Positions 30,941 to 38,026 of a DNA stretch of 39,607 nucleotides are shown piece by piece. Source of the DNA: Coriobacteriia bacterium (lineage in GTDB: Bacteria; Actinomycetota; Coriobacteriia; WRKU01; WQUG01); contig WQYT01000006.1 in NCBI GenBank assembly GCA_009781115.1, positions 1 to 39,607 on the forward strand, in the 5' to 3' direction. The translations under genes and the position numbers were made by a program. The notes beneath the pieces were generated by a model. The model saw only the letters and a list, made by a program, of their open reading frames with translations, searched no databases and was not told the DNA's origin. Position 1 is the first letter of the stretch. The number at the start of each line of letters is the position of its first letter.

Positions 30941-31822
30941 CTATTGAGGCATGACCGGCGGGTTTTTATCGTCGATATACTGCTTATAAATCTGCGTATA
31001 CGTACCGTCGTCGATGACCTGCTTTATTGCAGCATTGACAGCGTCACAAAGCTGAGTGGAGCTTTTGGGGAAAGAAATACCAAAGTTCTCTGTATCTGCT
31101 CCCTGGATAGCGCCAAGATTAAGGGCTTTATAATTCGCCTGTTTGGTGTAGTTACCTGCCACGGGGCCGTCGATCACAACTGCGTTGACCTCGCCAGCCG
31201 CCATTGCGACAAAGCAATCCTGGCCACCCTGGTAAGGTTTGACGACGATGCCCTTTTTCGCAAGATTATTCTTAGCATAGTCATGACCAGTCGTGCCATT
31301 TTGCACGGCGACCTTGTCGCCAGATTTCAGGTCATCGATGGATTTGATACTTGAGCCCTGAGGCACCGCTAAAGCCTGCACCGACACAAAATACGGATCA
31401 GAGAACAGCATGTTCTTCTGGCGCTCCGGCAAGATCGTCATTGCAGAGGCCGCGCAGTCGCACTGACCGTCACCTGTCTGGACTGCCGCAAGAAGCGTAT
31501 CCCAGGGGATATTTACGAACTTAATTTTAACGCCCATCTTCTGGGTAACGGCATTCATAAACGCAATATCAAAGCCAACAAAATTATTGCTGGCGTCCAG
31601 GGACTCCATCGGGGCAAACGTTGCGTCCGTACCAACAGTCAGAGTCTCGCCATCGCCAGCAACCACGTTGGCCATGGCTGGGTTCTTAGTAGTGGTCGAG
31701 GAAGTGTCGGCTGGCTTGGGGCTGCTCCCACAGCCAGCCAGCGCCATGCTTACTACCAGAAGTGCCGCCAGGATGATGGCTAGCAGTTTTTTCTGCGGCG
31801 TGTGATTGATCTTGTTCTCCAT
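30941..31822 (-). CDS. Amino-acid ABC transporter substrate-binding lipoprotein 1
   Basis: A 293-residue family 3 solute-binding protein. The ATG at 31822 has AGAAGGAA upstream; a longer in-frame start at 31879 lacks support. The signal peptide ends in lipobox MALAGC, so it is a lipoprotein. Motifs typical of the polar amino-acid group are VGTDATFAPMESLD, FVGFDIAFMNAVTQKMG, TILPERQKNMLFSDPYF and VAVQNGTTG. It lies directly before the permease gene and has its own promoter at 31951-31980, so it is probably the main receptor of this transporter. Confidence 0.93.
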   Translation of the reverse strand: MENKINHTPQKKLLAIILAALLVVSMALAGCGSSPKPADTSSTTTKNPAMANVVAGDGETLTVGTDATFAPMESLDASNNFVGFDIAFMNAVTQKMGVKIKFVNIPWDTLLAAVQTGDGQCDCAASAMTILPERQKNMLFSDPYFVSVQALAVPQGSSIKSIDDLKSGDKVAVQNGTTGHDYAKNNLAKKGIVVKPYQGGQDCFVAMAAGEVNAVVIDGPVAGNYTKQANYKALNLGAIQGADTENFGISFPKSSTQLCDAVNAAIKQVIDDGTYTQIYKQYIDDKNPPVMPQ

Positions 31823-31910
31823 GTTATTCCTTCTTTCAGTTACGAGCCTGCCTGCGTCTGCTTCTTCCACGAGAAGCACGAGCTTGTATCGCCCGCTGGC
31901 ACAGTGCCCC

Positions 31911-31980
31911 TCAGAAAGACGTCTGCCTTTCTGATCTACCTAAGTGTACGATTGTACGCGTTATGAGCCAGTTACTGCAA
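31911..31980 (-). promoter_or_regulatory. Promoter and leader hairpin of binding protein 1
   Basis: TTGCAG (31975-31980), 18 bases, TACAAT (31951-31956) on the minus strand. Downstream, TCAGAAAG (31911-31918) and CTTTCTGA (31927-31934) form an 8-bp hairpin in the leader, about 90 bases before the start codon. The hairpin may be an operator or stabilise the mRNA. Apart from these, the stretch 31880-32052 shows nothing. Confidence 0.55.
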
Positions 31981-32052
31981 GCTACTTTCAAATATTACTG
32001 TCAAATGCCTGTCCTTTTGCAGAACCGGCGTCGCTTTATGCAAATTCCATAG

Positions 32053-33036
32053 CTAATTTCCGGGTGTGGACTTTGCAAGCGCCTCATCAAAGGTCATGCT
32101 TCCCGGAATAAAGTCGGGCGTACCGCTGAAATATTTCGCGTAGATTTTGGCGTAGGTTCCATTATCAACGATAGTCTGTAGCGCCTTGTTGAAGTCGTCA
32201 CGCATAGCAGAGCCTTTATCGGACTTCTGGAAGCCCATTCCCAGGTAGGAATCCACGCCCACGCCGCTGATGCGCTGAGCCATCTTTGCCTGACGCACGG
32301 GAGTCGCGCAAAAGTTCGAGGTGGTCGAATAGTCCTGGATGATGCACTTCACTTCGCCGCCCTGCATCGCCTGGAAGAGCGCGGAGGTGTCTTTGTTCTC
32401 GAAATATTTTATGCCAGCAGGCAAATTCTTTTTGCACCAGTCCGCGCCGCTGCTGCCCAGCTGGACGCCCACGGTGTCTCCGGCCTTAAGTTGCTTCCAA
32501 TCAGCCAGCGTTGAGTTACTGGGTACCGCCATTCCATAGCTGTCCACAAAATAGGGGCTGGAGAAATAAATCACCTTGGCACGCTCTGGCGTAATAGTCA
32601 GCGCAGAGCAAATCATATCAAAGTCATTACCGGCGTTAAGGCCGGGGATGATGCCGTCCCAGTCATAGGTCTTGTAGTTCACTTTCAGACCCATCGTATC
32701 TGCCATGGCAGTCATGATATCGACGTCGAACCCTATGACGGTCTTTCCGTCTTTGTCGACCGACTCGAAGGGAGGAAAGGTGGTGTCTGAGCCGACGGTG
32801 ATCGTTTTGTTGTCGCCTGCTACCAGCTGATTGGCCCAGACGGCGGTCTGTACGGTCAGAGATGACGTCGTGGCGTTGCCCGTATCTTTTTTGGCAGAGT
32901 TGGCAGAACCGCAGCCAGCCAGACTCAACAGTAAAGCTGCGGCCAGCGCGAGAACCGCAGCCGTGCGCAGTCCGCGCGCGCCGCGAATTGCTAAGCCGTC
33001 AAAAGAGGCGCCCAGCTTCTTAAAGGGGGTGGTCAT
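32053..33036 (-). CDS. Amino-acid ABC transporter substrate-binding lipoprotein 2
   Basis: A 327-residue family 3 binding protein with signal peptide and lipobox SLAGC. It shares the plan of the neighbouring receptor (VGSDTTFPPFESVDKDG, VIGFDVDIMTAMADTMGL, TPERAKVIYFSSPYFVDSYG) but is clearly divergent. The C-terminal lobe GFQKSDKGSAMRDDFNKALQ is complete. AAGGAA precedes the ATG at 33036. It has no transport genes of its own and probably shares the permease downstream with a different ligand. Confidence 0.92.
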   Translation of the reverse strand: MTTPFKKLGASFDGLAIRGARGLRTAAVLALAAALLLSLAGCGSANSAKKDTGNATTSSLTVQTAVWANQLVAGDNKTITVGSDTTFPPFESVDKDGKTVIGFDVDIMTAMADTMGLKVNYKTYDWDGIIPGLNAGNDFDMICSALTITPERAKVIYFSSPYFVDSYGMAVPSNSTLADWKQLKAGDTVGVQLGSSGADWCKKNLPAGIKYFENKDTSALFQAMQGGEVKCIIQDYSTTSNFCATPVRQAKMAQRISGVGVDSYLGMGFQKSDKGSAMRDDFNKALQTIVDNGTYAKIYAKYFSGTPDFIPGSMTFDEALAKSTPGN

Positions 33037-33126
33037 AAGGGATTCCTTTCCGGGGGCGTCTTGTCGCCCTGCTCTCCTTCAGGGCACACAGGGAGCCCTT
33101 GATTGCTCGTATTACTTCATCACACT

Positions 33127-33155
33127 ATAGTAGTAGAGCACTAAAGGATTGTCAA
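33127..33155 (-). promoter_or_regulatory. Promoter of binding protein 2
   Basis: A perfect TTGACA (33150-33155), 17 bases, TACTAT (33127-33132), about 90 bases before the start codon. A GCCCTG/CAGGGC hairpin (33066-33085) lies in the leader. Confidence 0.65.
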
Positions 33156-33218
33156 GTCCCGGCCTCCCTGCTTCCCCGCTTCCCTGCCGCGGCGCCACGA
33201 GAATTTTTTGGGCAGACG

Positions 33219-34073
33219 CTAGAAGTCGTCTGCCGTAGTCAGTTGATTGTCCCCTATCCAGGTGCGCATGATCGAGGCCAGAGCGCCGGACTGATTCAGC
33301 TCAACCATCAGCGGCTTCATCACGCGCATCAGCTCAAGATTATCCGCGCGTATCCCTACGCCCCGGTCCTCACTCGACGTGTCAAGCGGGCGTACAAACT
33401 CAATCTTGGCGCCGTTTTGCTGGGCAAAGCGCAGCACGATATAGTCTCCCGCTACGGCTACTGCCTGGCTTTTCTCGACCGCCTGAATAGCGGCGCTCAG
33501 CGTAGGGTAGGGCTGCACGGTCGCGCTGGCGTCAGTCGAAGACATACTCGACGCAAGCACCTTGTCTGCCGTAGACCCTTCCTGCAAAGCGGTTTTGGGC
33601 AACAGGGGCGTTGCCGCAACCCGGGAGGTCTCGCCGCTGTGCGCGAAAAGCGCCTGGGCATCCTGGTAATAGCTTTGGGCCATCACCAATCCGGATACGT
33701 CAGGCGACACAGAAAGCGCAATATCTATCTTGTTGTCGTTAAGTGCTGCCACCATCGTATCAGGCGTCGTCGCAACAAACACCGGCTCAAGACCCAGGTG
33801 CTTTGCGAGCGTGCGTCCCAGCTCGATATCAAAGCCCTCGTAGCCGTCGGTGGTTTTTGCGGCGAAAGGCGCCAGGCCCAGATTAGCGCCAATGTAAAGT
33901 TTGCCCGCCTCGTGAATCGCGGGCGGCTTAATCTTTGGAGTAAGTTTTGCGGCCGCCGCGGGCTTCTGGCCGATACAGCCGCCCAAAGGCAGCATAAGGA
34001 GGAGCGCAAGCATCATGATAAGTCCGGTCTGCAAGCGCGTTTTGAAAATGGTCTTGTTAGTTCGACGTGGCAT
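33219..34073 (-). CDS. Substrate-binding lipoprotein 3, divergent
   Basis: A 284-residue family 3 binding protein from the ATG at 34073 (MPRRTNKTIF), which has AGGAAAGG upstream; an ATG ten codons earlier lacks such a site. The lipobox is LPLGGC. Conserved pieces are YIGANLGLAPFAAKTTDGYE, GFDIELGRTLAKHLGL and ALNDNKIDIALSVSPDVSGL. The Arg-bearing TPER motif region is altered, and the usual ligand-contact residues are not clear, so the ligand may differ from those of the other two receptors. It is separated from them and has a long leader. Confidence 0.85.
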   Translation of the reverse strand: MPRRTNKTIFKTRLQTGLIMMLALLLMLPLGGCIGQKPAAAAKLTPKIKPPAIHEAGKLYIGANLGLAPFAAKTTDGYEGFDIELGRTLAKHLGLEPVFVATTPDTMVAALNDNKIDIALSVSPDVSGLVMAQSYYQDAQALFAHSGETSRVAATPLLPKTALQEGSTADKVLASSMSSTDASATVQPYPTLSAAIQAVEKSQAVAVAGDYIVLRFAQQNGAKIEFVRPLDTSSEDRGVGIRADNLELMRVMKPLMVELNQSGALASIMRTWIGDNQLTTADDF

Positions 34074-34370
34074 ACCTTTCCTTTCCCCCTTTGTGTTGGA
34101 CACTTCTCTGCGGCTGACCTGGTCTTTGACCCCACACTCGCATACCGGAGCGTTCGCTTGATATCATCTTACTACTAACCCTCTCGCCGGAACCGCAGAA
34201 AATCTGCAAAGGTCCTGCGGTACGTCTTACACCTAAGATGCGCCGTGCTCACCGGGACTCCTGCCGAGACCCCGACTTATGTGGATCCTTTTGACCGCAT
34301 CTACCCTGGACTAAGCGCCGCACCGGCGCCGCAACCACAGACCCGCAGAGAAGTACTTGCTATTTTATCA
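34074..34370 (-). promoter_or_regulatory. Long, structured leader of binding protein 3 with extended -10 promoter
   Basis: About 330 bases without a gene separate comF from binding protein 3. An extended -10 (TGATAAAAT, 34362-34370) could start a ~280-base leader. This leader contains AGATGCG/CGCATCT arms enclosing smaller GC-rich stems (CGGG/CCCG around a GGCAGGAGT loop), and a later CCGCAG/CTGCGG stem with an alternative GCAGA-TTT-TCTGC hairpin (about 34195-34222). Mutually exclusive pairings are the hallmark of a regulatory RNA, but I could not match it to a known riboswitch or T-box class. Confidence 0.35.
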
Positions 34371-34437
34371 AACTATTACCACAACTATCGATTCATTTAC
34401 CTATAAGGGAAGAGGCGCTATCACGCACCGTACCTTT

Positions 34438-35187
34438 TTACATTGTTCTTGCCAGACAGGCAACACGGACTTCTGTTGCGCCCGCATCGATGAGGAGCTG
34501 CGAGCAAGCCTGCACGGTGGCGCCGGTCGTAAAGACGTCATCGACCAGAAGCAGGCGCGGGTACCGGCGCGCTTCTTGCGCGTCGGGTCCTAGCTTGAAG
34601 CTTTTTGCGACTTCAACGCGGCGCTGCTCGCGGTTCAGCGCGCGCAGGTCAGTCGAGCGTGGACGCGTCAGGAAGTGGCCGACCGGCAGCTGCAGGCAGG
34701 CAGCCAGCGCGCAGGCGATGTGCCTGCCCTGGTCAAAGCCGCGTTTGCGCCGGGCCGCCTCGGTAACCGGCACATAGGCGACCGCGTCGGCCCAGTCGGG
34801 CCACGTGAGGGCCACGCGCGCGGCAAGCAGATCGCCCAGCTCTGCCGCCAGGCGTTGCTCCCCGGAATCCTTCATGATGACGATCGCCCGGGCCAGCGCG
34901 CCGTCAAGAACACCCAGCACCAGAGCCTGGGTAAACGCAAATGACGCCTGCGCGCATTCGGTGCAGACGAGCGCGCCCTGCGGCGCCGCGCAGCGCGGAC
35001 AGGCACGCTCCGGGTCATAGGATGCGCGCAAACCCGCGCGGCACTGCGCGCAGAACAGCTCGCCCTGGGCGTCACAGCCGCCGCAGCGCGTCGGAGCAAT
35101 GAGCTCTGCCGCCGCGTCGCGCAGCGCGGGCCAAAACCCCGTGCGTGGTATGTCGAGTGTCGTTGTCATGGGCCTGCATGATATCAC
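34438..35187 (-). CDS. comF: ComF-family phosphoribosyltransferase-like competence protein
   Basis: A ComF/GntX protein of 249 residues from the GTG at 35187, or 243 from the ATG at 35169; neither has a strong ribosome site. The N-terminal zinc-finger region has Cys pairs in TRCGGCDAQGELFCAQC and ACPRCAAPQGALVCTEC. The C-terminal PRTase fold carries KRGFDQGRHIACALA and the phosphoribosyl loop LLLVDDVFTTGATV. Members work in DNA uptake and processing during transformation, or are uncharacterised. It lies 17 bases after mtnA, so both are likely cotranscribed, but a shared function is not evident. Confidence 0.92.
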   Translation of the reverse strand: MISCRPMTTTLDIPRTGFWPALRDAAAELIAPTRCGGCDAQGELFCAQCRAGLRASYDPERACPRCAAPQGALVCTECAQASFAFTQALVLGVLDGALARAIVIMKDSGEQRLAAELGDLLAARVALTWPDWADAVAYVPVTEAARRKRGFDQGRHIACALAACLQLPVGHFLTRPRSTDLRALNREQRRVEVAKSFKLGPDAQEARRYPRLLLVDDVFTTGATVQACSQLLIDAGATEVRVACLARTM

Positions 35188-35204
35188 ACCGACCTGAGCA
35201 AAAC

Positions 35205-36431
35205 TTACCCGTTCAGGGCGGCGGCAATGGGATTGCTGAAGCCGCTTTCGTCCGGATAGATGACGCCGCGCTCGGTGATAAAGGCGGTGATGTTAGCCGC
35301 CGGCGTCACGTCAAAGGCTGGATTGAAGCTCTGGACATGAGTCGGCGTGGTCTTGAACCAGGCGTCAAAGGCAAAGCCTCCCCCTTTGCGGCGGATCTCC
35401 ATCATGTGGCCCTGGGCCATGGCCAGCTGCGAGTCCTCGCTTGCGCAGACGGCCTCAAGGGCGCGCTGCATCTCGGGCGTTGTCGCGTCAAAGCGGCCCG
35501 ACACGGTCACCCCTTCAAGCTCGCGAGGGTCGCGCTCCTCGACCACGATCTGGGAGCCATCGGTAAGCGTCAGGTCGAAAGTCGAAGCCGGCGCCACGCT
35601 GTAAAACGGGATGCCATGCTCTTTGGCCAGGATCGAGAGCCCGTAGGTGCCGATCTTGTTAGCCACGTCCCCGTTGGCACAGATGCGGTCCGCGCCAACG
35701 ACGACGGCATCGACCCAGCCCTCGCGCATGACCGCGGCAGCCATATTATCCGCGATAAGCGTCGAGGGGACGCCGGCCTGCAGAAGCTCCCAGGTCGTCA
35801 GGCGCGCGCCCTGGTTAAGCGGGCGGGTCTCGTCAATCCAGACGTGCTCGACATGGCCTTGCTCCGCCGCCGTATAGATGACGCCGACCGCGGTGCCGTA
35901 AAACACCGTCGCGAGCGATCCGGCATTGCAGTGGGTCAGGAAGTTGGTCGGCTTATCAAAGAGCGCCGCGCCGTTGGCGGCCAGGCGCCGGTTGGTAGCC
36001 TCGTCTTCGGCGCAGAGCTCCTCGGCAGCGGCGATGACAGCCTCTGCCAGCTGCTGCGGAGTCAGGGCTTCTGCGCTGGCAACCTGCTCTTCGATGAGGC
36101 GGCTCATTCGCGCTACCCCCCAACTCAGGTTGACCGCCGTTGGGCGCGCATTGGATAGCTCCTCGCAAACCTCCGCGCAACGCTGCCGGTAGGACGCGCC
36201 TGTCGTCTCGAACTCCAGGCCTTCTGTTGCGCACCAGAGCGCGACGCCGAGCGCGCCTGCCGCCCCCAGCGCGGGCGCGCCGCGCACCGCAAGCGACTGG
36301 ATGGCCATGATGAGCCCGTCGCAGGTGGCGCAAACCAGCACGTCGCCGGTAAGCGGCAGGCGCGTCTCATCCAAAAGATAGACCTTGTTGTCCTCCCACC
36401 AGATACTGCGGGGCAGATTTTCAACGCTCAT
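35205..36431 (-). CDS. mtnA: S-methyl-5-thioribose-1-phosphate isomerase
   Basis: A 408-residue enzyme of the methionine salvage pathway that converts methylthioribose-1-phosphate to methylthioribulose-1-phosphate. The catalytic Cys is in THCNAGSLATVFYGTAVG and the catalytic Asp in VVGADRICANGDVANKIGT. QSLAVRGAPALG and SFNPAFDVTPAANITAFITE are also conserved. The family is usually about 345 residues. The excess includes a ~50-residue stretch between EERDPRE and the NPAFDVTP motif, containing SGRFDATTPEMQRALEAV. AAGGAGG precedes the ATG at 36431. No other salvage gene is nearby. Confidence 0.95.
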   Translation of the reverse strand: MSVENLPRSIWWEDNKVYLLDETRLPLTGDVLVCATCDGLIMAIQSLAVRGAPALGAAGALGVALWCATEGLEFETTGASYRQRCAEVCEELSNARPTAVNLSWGVARMSRLIEEQVASAEALTPQQLAEAVIAAAEELCAEDEATNRRLAANGAALFDKPTNFLTHCNAGSLATVFYGTAVGVIYTAAEQGHVEHVWIDETRPLNQGARLTTWELLQAGVPSTLIADNMAAAVMREGWVDAVVVGADRICANGDVANKIGTYGLSILAKEHGIPFYSVAPASTFDLTLTDGSQIVVEERDPRELEGVTVSGRFDATTPEMQRALEAVCASEDSQLAMAQGHMMEIRRKGGGFAFDAWFKTTPTHVQSFNPAFDVTPAANITAFITERGVIYPDESGFSNPIAAALNG

Positions 36432-36452
36432 GCGTATCCTCCTTGGAACAGC

Positions 36453-36502
36453 GGGGACGGTTCCTCTGTTTCACGCTAGTGTGAAAAAGAGGAACCGTCC
36501 CC
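36453..36502. repeat. Palindrome with GGGGACGG core at the 3' end of rluD
   Basis: Left arm 36453-36474 and right arm 36481-36502 pair at 21 of 22 positions around a 6-base loop. The arms contain GGGGACGGTTCCTCT and TTTCAC. The rluD stop codon (36476-36478) lies in the loop, and the right arm encodes the last eight residues GDGSSFSH. It shares the GGGGACG core with the prmC palindrome at 7647-7711. Confidence 0.9.
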
Positions 36503-37498
36503 TATCTTTTCTCGTATCTTCTCACCTTCTGCGGTGCGTCCCGCAGAAAGGGGCGCCAGTACATCGATCAGGCTCTGCAAATCCGCGGGCAGTCCGTCGC
36601 TGAAACGCAGATCGACGCCGGTGGCCGGATGCGTAAATGCCAGCGAATACGAATGCAGGAACTGGCGCTGAAGCCCGCGGTTTGCCTTTACGGCGCGCCG
36701 ACCATAGATCGGATCGCCCACCATGGGATGCCCGATGTAGGCCATGTGGACCCGGATCTGATGAGTACGCCCCGTGAACAGCTTGCACTCCAGCAGCGTG
36801 TAACCGTCATCAAAACGGCCCGCCTCAAAGCGCTCCAGCACGGTAAAGGTGGTCACCGCACTCTTTGCCGACGGATGATCGGAGACCGCGCGCTTATAAG
36901 GGTCGCGTGCGTCCCGGGCAAGCGGCGCGTCGATCAGGCCGGTGTCCTGACTGATCCAGCCATGAACCAGGCAGAGGTAGCGCCGGTCGACCGTACGCTG
37001 GCGAATGGCGTCCTGGAGCGCGATCTGGGCCTCGTCGCGTTTGGCGGCAAGCATCAGGCCCGAGGTATCCTTATCGAGCCGATGCACGATTCCCGGACGC
37101 TCGGCGCCCTGCGCCTGACCCAGCTCATCAAAATGCCAGGCGAGCGCATTGGCCAGCGTACCGGTCCAGTTGCCCTGCGCCGGGTGCACGACCAGGCCCG
37201 CCTGTTTAGACAGCACGATAAGGTCATCGTCCTCATAACGGATGTCAATCGGGATGGGCTCCGGCGTAATGCGGAGGTTTGATCCCGGCTCAAGATCGGC
37301 CTCGATATCTGCGCAAATGAGGTCGCCGGGCGCCAGGCGATAGTTCTTTGGGACCGCCTGATCGTTAACGGTGACCTGGCCGACTTCTATCAGGCGGGTC
37401 GCCGCCGACCTGCTGACAAACTCCGGCCAGAGCGCCAGGACGCTGTCGAGGCGCTGCCCTGCCTGCTGCTGCTCTGCTTCGCGCTGCACCAGGGTCAT
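36476..37498 (-). CDS. rluD: RluD-family 23S rRNA pseudouridine synthase
   Basis: A 340-residue RluA/RluD-type pseudouridine synthase. The N-terminal S4 RNA-binding domain (QRLDSVLALWPEFVSRSAAT) is followed by the catalytic domain, with the active Asp in GIVHRLDKDTSGLMLAAK and FTGRTHQIRVHMAYIGHPMVGDP split across the second conserved motif. Members modify the helix 69 loop of 23S rRNA. The ATG overlaps the lspA stop (ATGA), a very common gene pair. The last residues come from the palindromic element, so the original C-terminus was probably a few residues different. Confidence 0.94.
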   Translation of the reverse strand: MTLVQREAEQQQAGQRLDSVLALWPEFVSRSAATRLIEVGQVTVNDQAVPKNYRLAPGDLICADIEADLEPGSNLRITPEPIPIDIRYEDDDLIVLSKQAGLVVHPAQGNWTGTLANALAWHFDELGQAQGAERPGIVHRLDKDTSGLMLAAKRDEAQIALQDAIRQRTVDRRYLCLVHGWISQDTGLIDAPLARDARDPYKRAVSDHPSAKSAVTTFTVLERFEAGRFDDGYTLLECKLFTGRTHQIRVHMAYIGHPMVGDPIYGRRAVKANRGLQRQFLHSYSLAFTHPATGVDLRFSDGLPADLQSLIDVLAPLSAGRTAEGEKIREKIGDGSSFSH

Positions 37499-38019
37499 GG
37501 GCGCTCATCCTGCTTTTTCGAGCTGAGTTCGGCCAGGCCGTCAAAGAATATGAACCACACGCCAAAGATGATGACCCCAAAGGTCATGCACATATCGGCA
37601 ATGTTAAAGATCGCAAAGGGGAAAAACGTCACGTTGATCAGGTCATAGACCGCGCCAAACGCAATCCGGTCGATCAGATTGCCAATACCGCCCGCCGCAA
37701 TCAACGCCGTGCTGATGACCGGCAGCAGGGCGTGCGGGCGCTCGTAAAGCCAAAACCCGATGAGAAACGCCGCCATCAGCACCGCCACCAGATAAAAAAT
37801 TGACATCTGGCCGCGCAAAAGAGAAAACGCAGCGCCGTAATTCTGGATCGAGCGCAGATAGAAGAGGCCCGGGATGACCGTGATCGTCTTTCCCAGCGGG
37901 ATATAGAGGCGCTGCACAAGTTTCAGGGCCTGATCGCAGGCAAGCATCACCAGAGCTATGCCAATAAACCAGAGACCAGGAAAGCGCATCCTCCGTTCAA
38001 GCCGGGTCGTAATCGACAT
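37495..38019 (-). CDS. lspA: Lipoprotein signal peptidase
   Basis: A 174-residue type II signal peptidase from the ATG at 38019, with AAAGGG upstream; longer in-frame starts fall inside ileS and give no homology. Four membrane helices are visible. The aspartic catalytic pair lies in GGIGNLIDRIAFGAVYDLI and FNIADMCMTFG. It cleaves prolipoproteins at the lipobox Cys, and candidate substrates in this window are the three binding proteins and the small lipoprotein near the sigma gene. It lies 7 bases after ileS. Confidence 0.95.
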   Translation of the reverse strand: MSITTRLERRMRFPGLWFIGIALVMLACDQALKLVQRLYIPLGKTITVIPGLFYLRSIQNYGAAFSLLRGQMSIFYLVAVLMAAFLIGFWLYERPHALLPVISTALIAAGGIGNLIDRIAFGAVYDLINVTFFPFAIFNIADMCMTFGVIIFGVWFIFFDGLAELSSKKQDERP

Positions 38020-38026
38020 AAACCCT

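Noticed and set aside
33099-34178. Plus-strand ORF of 359 codons opposite binding protein 3
   Set aside because: Shadow frame with composition unlike a real protein.
34074-34370. Leader as a T-box or SAM riboswitch
   Set aside because: No GGGTGGNACCGCG block and no SAM-I core were found, so no class is claimed.
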